Assembly: GCA_020632915.1 (NCBI GenBank)
Contig: JACKEP010000006.1
Location: 62,001 to 126,000, forward strand
Direction: 5' to 3'
Source: Alphaproteobacteria bacterium
GTDB lineage: Bacteria; Myxococcota_A; UBA796; GCA-2862545
Length of the DNA: 64,000 bases
Part shown: positions 42,009 to 52,145 of the stretch, one piece after another
Position numbering within the stretch: position 1 is the first letter of the stretch
How the letters are laid out: the number at the start of each line of letters is the position of its first letter
The notes under the pieces: generated by a model
Database searches by the model: none
Seen by the model: the letters and a program-made list of their open reading frames with translations, nothing else
What the model was told of the DNA's origin: nothing
Program-made: the position numbers and the translations under genes

Positions 42009-43486
42009 CCTGGGCTGCTGTGGCGGGCCTGCTCGCCGGGGCCATGCCGGCCTATGCCGAGCCCGTCACCGTCTGGCTGGAGGACGAGGTCCCCGACGAT
42101 CGGGCGATCGAGAAGGCCGACCTGCAGACGGGCGGCACGCTCCACCTCGACAGCACCGACGTGCAGTTCCCGCCCCAGCCGCTCACCGAGGAAGACGCCG
42201 CGGCCATCACGGCCGTGGGCGCCGCGGTCGAGGACGGCAAGGATCGCTGGGACGACTACGAGGTCGAGCAGTCGATCGCCGCCGAGATCCAGGATGCCGT
42301 CGATCACGTCGGCCTCGTGCGCGACGCCCGCGACCGCGACGACATCGTGCGCGCCCTGCTGTTCGAGGGCGCCGCGATCGCCCGTGGCTTCTCCGCCGTC
42401 GACCTCGGGGCCTCCGATCGCGCCGAGGCCTTCCGCTTCGGCGAAGGGCCCGGGGCGCTCCCCAAGGCGTGGGTGGATGCCTACGCGCTCAGCCACGAGC
42501 TGGCCGACCGCAGCGATCTCGTCGATGGCACCGGGTGGAACGACTACCAGCGCTTCGCCAAGGCGATCCAGGCGCTCGAGCCCGCCACGGTCTACGTCGA
42601 CGACGACGTCGGTGAGGTGTGGGTCGACGGCGTCAAGCTGGCCTCCGGCAACCGCGAGCTGCCGCCGGGCCGCCACTGGTTCCACACCGTCCGCGGCGGC
42701 GTCGTCCACGGCCGCCAGGTCGTCGATCTGGCCCCGGGCGCCGAGATCGTGCTGCCCCGCGCCGTCACCGACGAGGAGCTCGCCGCCGCCCACGAGCGGG
42801 TGGCCGCCGGCCGCCGCTCGGGCATGCCCGACGCCGTCGAGGACAGCCTGTCGCTCCTGCTCGCCCGCTACGGCGGCCCGATGTTCGTGGGCGCCCTCAA
42901 GGATGGAAAGCCCGTCCTCGTCTCCTACGACGACCGGGCCCAGCTCAAGGACACCACGCTCGTCACGGTGCAGCTGTTCGGCGAGGTCGGCGGCGGCGTG
43001 CTCGTCAGCCCGCTGTTCGAGCAGAACTACGACGACGGCAGCCCCGAGCCGTGGATGGTGGCTCCGGCGGCCTCCGGCGGCCTCGGCTTCGAGGTCGGCG
43101 TCTCCTACTTCCAGTTCGGTGGGGGCATCGACGCCTCGATCACCCCGGGCCGCACCATCAAGTTCGCCGACGGCAACGACGTCGAGAACGGCAGCGTGTC
43201 GGTGTTCCCGCAGCCGTGGGGCGGCATCGGCGCCTACTTCGTGCGTCCCACGAAGCCCACGCCGATCGCCGGCATCCTCGGCACGGTCACGTGGCTGTCG
43301 CCCGCCAACCTCGGCGTGGGCGGCCGGCTGATGATCGGCATCCCGGTCGACGACAAGCCCACGTGGGTGCGCATCTCGCTGGGCGCCAGCTACGGCCTGC
43401 CCGCCCAGTGGACCACGCCCGCGGGCACCACCACGGGGGCCACGATCTCGGGCTTCCTGCGCATCGGGCTCGGCAGCCGGGTCTGA
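41993..43486 (+). CDS. Exported protein of unknown function with beta-rich C-terminus
   Basis: 497 residues. A Sec signal peptide ends at AYA (residue 22), and the ATG follows GGGAGGGATCGC. Residues about 25-185 are helical and acidic. About 190-250 is a compact beta segment (ATVYVDDDVGEVWVDGVKLASGNRELPPGRHWF split) resembling a PEGA-type repeat, in which a short loop displays a ligand-like ending after PPGRH. From about 330 the sequence turns into strands with aromatic and Gly spacing (GLGFEVGVSYFQFGGGIDASI, GGIGAYFVRPTKP, GVGGRLMIGIPVD, FLRIGLGSRV), suggesting an outer-membrane barrel. With the coupled membrane protein upstream it may span the envelope. No family assigned. Confidence 0.55.
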   Translation: MRRGLTWAAVAGLLAGAMPAYAEPVTVWLEDEVPDDRAIEKADLQTGGTLHLDSTDVQFPPQPLTEEDAAAITAVGAAVEDGKDRWDDYEVEQSIAAEIQDAVDHVGLVRDARDRDDIVRALLFEGAAIARGFSAVDLGASDRAEAFRFGEGPGALPKAWVDAYALSHELADRSDLVDGTGWNDYQRFAKAIQALEPATVYVDDDVGEVWVDGVKLASGNRELPPGRHWFHTVRGGVVHGRQVVDLAPGAEIVLPRAVTDEELAAAHERVAAGRRSGMPDAVEDSLSLLLARYGGPMFVGALKDGKPVLVSYDDRAQLKDTTLVTVQLFGEVGGGVLVSPLFEQNYDDGSPEPWMVAPAASGGLGFEVGVSYFQFGGGIDASITPGRTIKFADGNDVENGSVSVFPQPWGGIGAYFVRPTKPTPIAGILGTVTWLSPANLGVGGRLMIGIPVDDKPTWVRISLGASYGLPAQWTTPAGTTTGATISGFLRIGLGSRV

Positions 43487-43516
43487 GCGAACGTCCGGGG
43501 CTCACGCCGGCTGGCG

Positions 43517-44662
43517 TCATCCCGCGACGCAGCGCGCGTGCACCAGCCGCCGCACGATGGGCACCGTGGCGGCGAGCGCGTGCGCGTCGACGTACTCGTC
43601 GGCCTGGTGGGCGACGTCGATCGAGCCGGGACCGAACACGAGCGGCGCCGTGCCCATCCGGGCGAGGTGGCCGCCATCGGTGGCGAACGGCGCCACCTCG
43701 ACGCCGTCGACCGCGTCGGGGCGGAGCAGCGCGGCGAGCGGCGTGTGGGGCGGCGTGAGCAGCGCGGGCGTGACCGTGCCCAGGTGGGCGTGGACCTTGG
43801 CGCGGTCGTCGCCCAGGGCGGCGTCGAGGCGCTCCTGGAGCTCGGCGAACACCGCGGTGGCGTCCATCCCGGGCAGGGGGCGGTAGCCGAGGTCCACGCG
43901 GCAGGCGTCCGGCACGATGTTGATGGCGGTGCCCCCGTGGACCCTGGCCACGACGAGCGGTACCCACGGGTCGGCCATCGGCAGGTCGTCGCGTCGGCGT
44001 GCGCGCAGGTCTGTGGCGAGGGCGTCGACGACGGCGATCACCCGCGCCGCGGTGAGGATCGCGTTGTCGCCGAGCTGGGGGCGGCTGGAGTGGGCCGCGC
44101 GTCCCGTCACGTCGACGTGGACGGCCACGTGGCCCGGGTGCATCCGGAGCACGCGGAAGTCGGTGGGCTCGCCGATCAGGCAGGCCGTCGGCAGGGGACG
44201 GCCGGCGGTGTCCCAGGTGTCAGCGAGGTGGCCGGCGCCCACGCAGCCCACCTCCTCGTCGTGGGTCCAGACCAGCACGAGCTCGCGCGTGTAGTCGGAC
44301 GGGGCGAAGCCCTCGAGCGCGTGCAGCACGGCGGCGAGGAAGCCCTTCATGTCCGACGTGCCCCGCCCGACGAGGCGGTCGCCGCGGGCGGTGAGCACGA
44401 ACGGATCGCTGGTCCAGGGCTGACCGTCGACGGGGACGACGTCCATGTGCCCGGAGAGCACGAGGCCGTCGGTGCCGCGCGGCCCGATGCTCGCGACGAG
44501 GTTGCACTTGCCTGGCGACGGGGAGGCGAAGCGCTCCACGGTGAAGCCGAGCGCCTCCAGCCGGTGGGCGACGAACGCGACGAGCTCGGTGACCGGCCGG
44601 TCCGACACGGTGGGGAACGCGACGAGCGTGGCGAGATCGTCGAAGAGGGTCGGGGTGGGCAC
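43517..44662 (-). CDS. M20-family deacylase (acetylornithine deacetylase/ArgE-type)
   Basis: 381 residues. It is a dinuclear zinc amidohydrolase cleaving N-acyl groups from amino acids. GLVLSGHMDVVPVDG (first ligand His and catalytic Asp), VGRGTSDMKGFLAA (bridging Asp), WTHDEEVGCVGA (catalytic Glu pair) and LIGEPTDFRV are diagnostic. AINIVPDACRVDLGYRPLPG lies in the dimerisation domain, and GSIDVAHQADEYV supplies the last His. ArgE is the best match, as the LIGEPT and DVAHQADE endings are typical, but related deacylases are possible and no arg genes are adjacent. The GTG at 44662 has GGAG six bases upstream, and a GTTAC element about 20 bases further upstream may be the -10. Confidence 0.85.
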   Translation of the reverse strand: MPTPTLFDDLATLVAFPTVSDRPVTELVAFVAHRLEALGFTVERFASPSPGKCNLVASIGPRGTDGLVLSGHMDVVPVDGQPWTSDPFVLTARGDRLVGRGTSDMKGFLAAVLHALEGFAPSDYTRELVLVWTHDEEVGCVGAGHLADTWDTAGRPLPTACLIGEPTDFRVLRMHPGHVAVHVDVTGRAAHSSRPQLGDNAILTAARVIAVVDALATDLRARRRDDLPMADPWVPLVVARVHGGTAINIVPDACRVDLGYRPLPGMDATAVFAELQERLDAALGDDRAKVHAHLGTVTPALLTPPHTPLAALLRPDAVDGVEVAPFATDGGHLARMGTAPLVFGPGSIDVAHQADEYVDAHALAATVPIVRRLVHARCVAG

Positions 44663-44764
44663 GGCAGCTCCACGGTGGGTGGGGGCGTAACGCACGCCCC
44701 CGACGGGCGTCGTCGTCAGCCCGGAGGCCACCGGCTAGTCCACCGCCTGCCTGCGAGGTGTCCC

Positions 44765-45574
44765 GTGATCGATCCCGCTGCGTTCGCGACGCTGCACGTG
44801 TCCACCTCCCACCAGGGCGCGGTCGTCCATCTCGTGTTCGACCACGGCAAGGCCAACGAGATGGGCAGCGCGCAGCTGGCCGAGCTGGAGGCCCTGTCAG
44901 CGGCGCTGGCCCAGGACCCGCACGCCCGGGCGCTCGTCAGCCGCAGCACCAAGCGCTCGTCCAAGGGCACGCCGATCTTCGTGGCTGGCGCAGCGGTCAC
45001 CGAGCGGGTGGGCTGGGACGACGCGCGGGTCAAGGCGCACGTGCGCTGGCAGCGCTCCGTGCTCGGCGCCCTGGCGCGGGTGCCCGTCCTGCACGTGGTC
45101 GTGGCAGGCGGCGTGGCCTACGGCTGGGGCACCGAGTTCCTGCTCACCGGCGACTACCGGATCGCCACGCCCGAGGCACGGTTCGCGCTGCCCGAGACGG
45201 GGCTGGGTATCGTGCCCGGCGCCTGGGGCACGGCGCGGCTGGCCCGCGAGGTGGGCACGGCGCAGGCGCTGCGCCTGGGGATGACCGGGGAGGTGCTCGA
45301 CGCCGACGCGGCGGTCCGCATCGGCCTCGTGCAGGAGGTGTGCCCCGACGACGCGGCGGCGTGCGCCCGGGCGGAGGCGCTGGCCGTCCGCGTGATCGCC
45401 CGGTCGCCCACGGCGGTGGCCGCGTTCAAGGCCGCCGTGCGCGGCGACGGCGGGGAGGCCGCCGAGGCCGCCGCCTACGACCACTGCGTGGACAGCGGCG
45501 AGGCCGCCATCGGGCGGGCCCACTTCGACGCCATCGTGCGGGGGGGCACGGCACCCTGGGGCCCGCGGCGCTGA
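44765..45574 (+). CDS. Enoyl-CoA hydratase/isomerase family protein
   Basis: 269 residues, crotonase fold. VHLVFDHGKANEMGSAQL is the CoA-binding start. VVVAGGVAYGWGTEFLLTGDYRIAT is the oxyanion-hole segment, although GWG replaces the usual GGG. RFALPETGLGIVPGAWGTARL supplies the first catalytic Glu. The second Glu position of hydratases seems to be Leu (AQALRLGMTGE), so it may be an isomerase, a hydrolase or a hydratase variant. GTG 44765 follows GAGGTGTCCC. It precedes the glycerol-3-phosphate dehydrogenase gene by 72 bases. Confidence 0.8.
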   Translation: MIDPAAFATLHVSTSHQGAVVHLVFDHGKANEMGSAQLAELEALSAALAQDPHARALVSRSTKRSSKGTPIFVAGAAVTERVGWDDARVKAHVRWQRSVLGALARVPVLHVVVAGGVAYGWGTEFLLTGDYRIATPEARFALPETGLGIVPGAWGTARLAREVGTAQALRLGMTGEVLDADAAVRIGLVQEVCPDDAAACARAEALAVRVIARSPTAVAAFKAAVRGDGGEAAEAAAYDHCVDSGEAAIGRAHFDAIVRGGTAPWGPRR

Positions 45575-45646
45575 CGCCACGGCCTGTCGCCGGCTCCAGA
45601 CGGAGGCCGTGCACGCGGTTACGCGGTCGGCTCGGTGGAGGCGCGC

Positions 45647-47374
<1,728 letters not shown>

Positions 47375-47383
47375 GCGCCGCCG

Positions 47384-47956
47384 TCAGCCGCCGGTGCCGA
47401 TGTCGCCCTGCAGGGCGGCGCAGGCCCCCTGGCTGGTGACGCCGACCGACAGACCGAACTGCGCGCGCACCGTGGTGGCCTCGTCGGGGCGACGTCCGCT
47501 GGCGTCGGTGGTCACGGTCATCGACTGGCTGACGGCGTAGTCGGTGAGGTCGACCTCCTCGAGGTCGAGGCGCACGAGCGTGCCCTGCAGGTTCGTGGCC
47601 GACGCGATGCGCACCTTCGGCAGGTCCGGCGCCTGCACGTAGACGTCGAGGCTGTCGAGGAACGACAGGTCGGCCCCCGGCGGGTCCGTGACCTCCAGGA
47701 AGAACTCCACCAGCCGCACGTCGACGATGTCGCCGGGCTCGACGCCCTGGTTGGCGAGCTCGGCGTCGTCGGTGACGTCGACGTTGCTGAGCGCGTCGAA
47801 GCCGAGATCCCCCACCAGCGTCTCCAGGATGGAAGCGGGCGGGATGGTGGCGGTGGCCTCCTGGTCGAGGCGGATGTGGGCAAGGGCCCCCTGGCAGGCG
47901 AGCGCCGCGACCAGGGCGACGCCCACGGCGGCAGTGCGGCGATCCGGTGCGAACAC
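47384..47956 (-). CDS. Secreted protein of unknown function
   Basis: 190 residues. The N-terminus (AVGVALVAALACQGALA) is a Sec signal, cleaved probably after ALA; an alternative lipobox at ALAC cannot be excluded. The mature part is acidic and beta-rich (IRLDQEATATIPPASILETLVGDLGF split, VDVRLVEFFLEVTDPP, VRLDLEEVDLTDYAV) with one Cys near the end. No family recognised. The GTG at 47956 follows GGAGGGGAC. It is divergent from the double-FHA gene and converges with glpD, with nine bases between stops. Confidence 0.5.
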   Translation of the reverse strand: MFAPDRRTAAVGVALVAALACQGALAHIRLDQEATATIPPASILETLVGDLGFDALSNVDVTDDAELANQGVEPGDIVDVRLVEFFLEVTDPPGADLSFLDSLDVYVQAPDLPKVRIASATNLQGTLVRLDLEEVDLTDYAVSQSMTVTTDASGRRPDEATTVRAQFGLSVGVTSQGACAALQGDIGTGG

Positions 47957-48048
47957 GTCCCCTCCACGGATGCGGCCTCGTACGCCATCCTCGACGGCAC
48001 GACCACCGAGGGCGGGGGCGCTTGTGCGGTCTCGTGCGTGGGTCGTAC

Positions 48049-48077
48049 GCGACAGACCGGTCCCACCTGCGTACAAT
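48049..48077 (+). promoter_or_regulatory. Promoter of the double-FHA gene
   Basis: GCGACA (48049-48054) and TACAAT (48072-48077, five of six matches to the -10) are 17 bases apart, 31 bases before the ATG at 48108. The TACAAT hexamer stands out in the G+C-rich spacer. Confidence 0.55.
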
Positions 48078-48107
48078 CGGGTTCCCTTTGGGTTGCGGAG
48101 GACCGGG

Positions 48108-49076
48108 ATGGCGGTGTTCGCGGAGCTGGAGATCGTCGGCGCTCCGGCCGAGTCCCCGCGGTGCGTCGTCGGCTCGGTCGCGTGCGTCGTCGGTCGGTCC
48201 GCCACGTGCGACTACGTGGTCGAGCGCAAGGCGGTCTCCCGGGAGCACGCCGCGTTCTGGGTGCAGGGCGACGCCGTGATGGTGCGCGACCTGCGCAGCC
48301 GCAACGGCACGTTCGTCAACGACAAGCGCATCGACGCCTCCCACATCGGCGACGGCGACATCGTGCGGCTCGGCAACGCGGTCACGTTCCGCATCCACGT
48401 CCGCTCCGTGCCCGCGGGCACCAAGGTGCACGAGCGCCTCGCCCTCGAGGACGTCGCCACCGGCCACCGCTTCCTGCTCGGCGCCTTGCCGGTGCGGGTG
48501 GGCTCCCACCCCGACTGCGCGGTGCGCCTCCCGGACGGCCCGGCCGTGCGCGGCGTGATCTCGTCGCCCCACCCGGGCGAGGCGTGGTTCGGCGTCGACG
48601 ACGACATGACCGAGATCGCGATCGGCGAGGCGTTCGACGTCGGCGGCCACGCGTTCCGCGTGGTCATCGTGCAGACCGATCCGGGCAGCACGATCTCCGA
48701 GGCGGCCTCGCCCTGGCCCTACCGGGTGCGCGCCACGCTCGATGCCGAAGGCGGTCCGCGCGCCGTCGTGGAGGACGCCCAGGAGGGCCGGCGCCACGAG
48801 CTCGTCGGCACCAACCGGGCGATCCTGCTCTACCTGCTCGCGCGCAAGTGGACGGCGGACGCGTCGCAGGAGGAGGTCGACTTCGACGAGGTCGGCTGGT
48901 GCGCCGACGACGATCTCGCCATGGGCCTGTGGGGTCGCGAGGGCGTCGGGCGTCCGATCAAGGTGCTCGTGTGCCGCCTGCGCGCCGAGCTGCGCGAGGC
49001 CGGGTTCGACCCGTGGTTCGTCGAGAAGCGCCGCGGGGCGCTGCGGATCCGCGCCCTGGAAGCCTCGGTGGAGTGA
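48108..49076 (+). CDS. Double-FHA protein with C-terminal winged-helix-like domain
   Basis: 322 residues, cytosolic. FHA 1 (about 15-105) is canonical: VVGRSATCDYVV, SREHAAF and SRNGTFVNDKRI provide the phosphothreonine-binding Arg, Ser, His and Asn. Residues about 120-200 repeat the fold in degenerate form (VRVGSHPDCAVRLPDG, EIAIGEAFDVGGHAFRVVI), lacking the SxxH motif. Residues about 230-322 (RAILLYLLARKWTADASQ, REGVGRPIKVLVCRLRAELREAG, FVEKRRGALRIRAL) resemble an OmpR-type winged helix, including the Arg-rich recognition-helix region and a closing beta hairpin. This suggests a transcription factor controlled by Thr phosphorylation, for instance by a Ser/Thr kinase such as that at 13967-16027. 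DNA binding is inferred. Confidence 0.75.
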   Translation: MAVFAELEIVGAPAESPRCVVGSVACVVGRSATCDYVVERKAVSREHAAFWVQGDAVMVRDLRSRNGTFVNDKRIDASHIGDGDIVRLGNAVTFRIHVRSVPAGTKVHERLALEDVATGHRFLLGALPVRVGSHPDCAVRLPDGPAVRGVISSPHPGEAWFGVDDDMTEIAIGEAFDVGGHAFRVVIVQTDPGSTISEAASPWPYRVRATLDAEGGPRAVVEDAQEGRRHELVGTNRAILLYLLARKWTADASQEEVDFDEVGWCADDDLAMGLWGREGVGRPIKVLVCRLRAELREAGFDPWFVEKRRGALRIRALEASVE

Positions 49077-49199
49077 GGCCGACAGCCCGACCGCGCGCAG
49101 GCGGGGTCACGGCGATCGGTGTCAGGGCACGTCCATGGGTCGCCCGCTGACGGCTCGGGCGGCCGTGTTACGCGACCACGGCTCGCGCCGGGAGAGCCG

Positions 49200-50132
49200 T
49201 TGTATCTGCTGTCGTTCCTCATCGGACTGATCCTGCTGCTCGGAGGCGCCGAGCTGCTGGTACGCGGTGGCGGACGGATCGCGCTGGCGTTGCGGGTGCC
49301 GGTGATCGTCGTGGCGCTCACGATCGTCGCCTTCGGCACGTCGATGCCCGAGATCACGGTGAGCGTGACGGCCGCGCTGCGCGGCAGCTCGGAGATCGCG
49401 CTGTCGAACGTGATCGGCAGCAACATCGCCAACATCGCCCTGGTGCTGGGCTCTGCGGCCCTGGTGATGCCGCTGACGGTCGGCCGCGACCTGATGCGGC
49501 GCGAGGTGCCCACCCTGGTGCTCCTGCAGCTGGTCGTGCCGGTGATGTTGTGGTCCGACCAGACCGTGGGGCGCATCGAGGGCATCGTGCTGGTGTTCAT
49601 CGGCGTGGTCTACAACGTGCTGCTCGTCCGCGACGCGATGCGCGGCCGCCGCGAGCTGACCGACGACGACGAGCTCGAAGCCGGCGGCGACATGTTCACC
49701 AACTTCGCGCTGCTCGCCCTGGGGCTGGCGATGCTGGTGGTCGGCGCCCAGTTCTTTGTCGACGGCGCGGTGCAGATCGCCCGCACGCTCGGCATCAACG
49801 AGCGGATCATCGGGCTGACGGTGGTGGCGCTCGGCACGAGCGCGCCCGAGGTGGTCACCTCCCTCGTCAGCGCCTGGAAGGGCGAGACCGACATGGCCGT
49901 CGGCAACGCGCTCGGCAGCAACATCGTCAACGTCGCCTTCGCGCTCGGGATCACGGCGATCATCCAGCCGGTGCTGATGCAGGACACCGGCGGCTGGAAG
50001 GATCTCGCCGTCGCGTTCGTGGTCACGCTGCTGCTGATCCCGATGATCCTGCGCGGACGGGACGTGTCGCGGTTCGAGGGGCTGCTGCTGTGCGTGGCCT
50101 ACCTGGTCTACCTGCTCATGCTGACCACGTGA
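49200..50132 (+). CDS. Calcium/sodium antiporter (CaCA family, YrbG-like)
   Basis: 310 residues and ten predicted membrane helices. The two inverted alpha-repeats are clear: AFGTSMPEITVSVTAALRG with NVIGSNIANI in the first half, and ALGTSAPEVVTSLVSAWKG with NALGSNIVNV in the second. Their acidic and Asn residues form the ion site. The TTG at 49200 is chosen because it follows GGAGAGCCG directly and gives the usual YLLSFLIGLILLL first helix; the frame upstream lacks a membrane helix. A GTTAC at about 49168 is a candidate -10. It overlaps the aminotransferase gene by four bases (GTGA). Confidence 0.9.
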   Translation: MYLLSFLIGLILLLGGAELLVRGGGRIALALRVPVIVVALTIVAFGTSMPEITVSVTAALRGSSEIALSNVIGSNIANIALVLGSAALVMPLTVGRDLMRREVPTLVLLQLVVPVMLWSDQTVGRIEGIVLVFIGVVYNVLLVRDAMRGRRELTDDDELEAGGDMFTNFALLALGLAMLVVGAQFFVDGAVQIARTLGINERIIGLTVVALGTSAPEVVTSLVSAWKGETDMAVGNALGSNIVNVAFALGITAIIQPVLMQDTGGWKDLAVAFVVTLLLIPMILRGRDVSRFEGLLLCVAYLVYLLMLTT

Positions 50133-51292
50133 CCCCGGTGACCGGCACGCTGCCGCCGCTCGCGCCGCGGATCGACCAGCTGGTGGGGTCGGTCTACTCG
50201 AACCTCGTGACGCGGCTGGGACGCTACGACGGCGAGACCTACCCGTTCCACGTGGGCGACACGTGGCTGGTGCCGCCGGAGGGATGCCGCACGGAGGACG
50301 TCACCCAGGCGAGCCATCCCGGCCTCAACACCTACACGCCGGTGCCCGGGTGGCCGCCGTTGATCACCGCCGTCGCCGCCCGGGTGGCGGCGCGGACGGG
50401 CGTGCCGGTCGCCGACGACGAGGTCGCGATCACGGCGGGTGCCACGGCGGGCCTGGCCACGGTGCTCGGCGCGCTGGTGGGCCCAGGCTCCGAGGTGATC
50501 ATCCTGTCGCCGGCCTGGCCGCTGATCGCGGGCATGACCACGGCCATGGGCGGCACGCCGGTGCACGTACCCTGGTTCGGCGAGGTCACAGACGCTGCGC
50601 AGGTGGGCCCGCTGCTCGACGCTGCCCACTCGCCGCGCACGGTCGCCGTCTACGTCAACACCCCGAACAACCCCACCGGCGGGGTGATCCCGCGCGCGCA
50701 CCTGGAAGCCATCGTGGCCTGGGCGCGTCGCGTGGGGGTGTGGATCGTGTCCGACGAGGTCTACGAGGACCTCCAGTTCGAGGGCACCCACACCTACGTG
50801 CGGTCCCTGGCGCCCGAGCGCACCATCTCCGCCTGGTCGTTCAGCAAGGGCTACGGCATGTCCGGCAACCGCTGCGGCTACGTCGTCGGTCCTCGTGACG
50901 TCATCGCCGGCTGCCGGAAGATGTCGACCTACACGTTCTACTGCGCGCCGCGCGTCGCCCAGGCGGTCGCCCTCGAGGTGCTGTCGCCTCGCGGGGATGC
51001 GTGGGTCGCCGCCGCCCGGGCCACGTACGCCGCCCTCGGCGCGTCGATCGCCGATCGCCTCGGCGTGCCCCGGCCCCAGGCGGGCACGTTCCTGTTCCTC
51101 GATCTGCGCCCGTTCGTCGGCGACGAGCCGGTCGTCGAGGTGCTCGATCGATGTGTCGCGCGGGGCGTGCTGCTCGCGCCCGGGTCGGTGTTCGGCCCCT
51201 ACCCGCACCACGTGCGCCTGTGCTTCACCGCCGTCGAACCCGAGCGCACCCGCCGCGGCATCGAGGTGCTCGCGGGGCTCCTCGGGCGCTGA
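50129..51292 (+). CDS. PLP-dependent class I aminotransferase
   Basis: 387 residues. The fold type I active site is complete: AITAGATAGLATVL, NTPNNPTGGVI (Asn and phosphate contacts), IVSDEVYEDLQFEG (Asp binding the pyridine nitrogen) and AWSFSKGYGMSGNRCGYV with the Schiff-base Lys. The C-terminus FLFLDLRPF and SVFGPYPHHVRLCF supplies the carboxylate-binding Arg. It could be an aspartate/aromatic or broad-range aminotransferase; substrate not fixed. Its GTG overlaps the antiporter stop, an unexpected coupling with no obvious biochemical link. It ends three bases before the opposing nitrilase gene. Confidence 0.9.
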   Translation: MTPVTGTLPPLAPRIDQLVGSVYSNLVTRLGRYDGETYPFHVGDTWLVPPEGCRTEDVTQASHPGLNTYTPVPGWPPLITAVAARVAARTGVPVADDEVAITAGATAGLATVLGALVGPGSEVIILSPAWPLIAGMTTAMGGTPVHVPWFGEVTDAAQVGPLLDAAHSPRTVAVYVNTPNNPTGGVIPRAHLEAIVAWARRVGVWIVSDEVYEDLQFEGTHTYVRSLAPERTISAWSFSKGYGMSGNRCGYVVGPRDVIAGCRKMSTYTFYCAPRVAQAVALEVLSPRGDAWVAAARATYAALGASIADRLGVPRPQAGTFLFLDLRPFVGDEPVVEVLDRCVARGVLLAPGSVFGPYPHHVRLCFTAVEPERTRRGIEVLAGLLGR

Positions 51293-51295
51293 GGT

Positions 51296-52102
51296 CTAGA
51301 GCCGGCGGTGGCTCGACACCGGGATGGCCCGGCGCACCCGGTCGACGTGGCTCGGGTCGAGGGACGCGAGCGCGATCCCCGGTCCGTCGGAGGCCATCGC
51401 GACGACGTGGCCCCACGGGTCGACGATCATCGAGTGACCCCAGGACCGACGCAGCCCGGCGTCGTCGTGCTCGCCGAACTGGCCCGGGGCGATGACGAAG
51501 GCCTGGTTCTCGATGGCGCGCGCCCGGACGAGCACGTCCCAGTGGTCCTTGCCGGTGTGCTGCGTGAACGCCGACGGGACGAGCAGCACGCGCGCCCCGC
51601 GGTCGGTGAGCGCCCGGTACAGCTCGGGGAAGCGCAGGTCGTAGCAGATCGACAGCCCGAGCGGCCCCACCGGGGTGTCGGCGACCACCACGTCCTGGCC
51701 GGGCACCACGGTGTCGGACTCGCGGAAGCGCACCTCGTCCGACACGTCGACGTCGAACAGGTGGAGCTTGCGGTAGGTGGCGAGGATGCGGCCGTCCGGC
51801 CCGAACACCACGCTGGTGTTGTGGCACTTGCCCGGGACGTCGCTGCGCTCGTTGAAGCTGCCGAGCACCAGGGTGATGCCGAGCGCCTCGGCGAGCCCCG
51901 CGAACCGCGCCACCACCGGACCGTCGAGCGTCTGGGCGCGCGCCACCTTGTCGGTGTGCGGGCCGAGGAAGTTGGTGTTCTCGGGGGTGACGACGAGCGC
52001 GGCGCCGAGGTCGGCGGCCCGGCGCACCAGCGCCTCGGCGCGGTCGAGGCTCGCGGCTTCGTCGGATGTGGACGTGAGCTGGACGGCGGCGGCGAGGAAC
52101 AC
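51296..52102 (-). CDS. Nitrilase-superfamily carbon-nitrogen hydrolase (deaminated glutathione/omega-amidase type)
   Basis: 268 residues. The Glu-Lys-Cys triad is visible as VVTPENTNF, YRKLHLFDVDV and LSICYDLRFPELYRAL. LRRSWGHSMIVDPWGHVVA is the typical ending. The FDVDV and RFRESD segments are characteristic of Nit1/Nit2-type amidases, which hydrolyse deaminated glutathione or omega-amides to clean up by-products of transamination. The convergent gene next door is an aminotransferase, which may be relevant. The GTG at 52102 follows GGAGGTCGAT; the frame upstream is noise. Confidence 0.87.
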   Translation of the reverse strand: MFLAAAVQLTSTSDEAASLDRAEALVRRAADLGAALVVTPENTNFLGPHTDKVARAQTLDGPVVARFAGLAEALGITLVLGSFNERSDVPGKCHNTSVVFGPDGRILATYRKLHLFDVDVSDEVRFRESDTVVPGQDVVVADTPVGPLGLSICYDLRFPELYRALTDRGARVLLVPSAFTQHTGKDHWDVLVRARAIENQAFVIAPGQFGEHDDAGLRRSWGHSMIVDPWGHVVAMASDGPGIALASLDPSHVDRVRRAIPVSSHRRL

Positions 52103-52145
52103 ATCGACCTCCGGGACGACCGATCCGGATCGGGACGGACCGAAC

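Noticed and set aside
43487..43516. Hairpin ACGCC-GGCT-GGCGT as terminator between convergent genes
   Set aside because: A five-base stem without T-run is too weak to call in this base composition.
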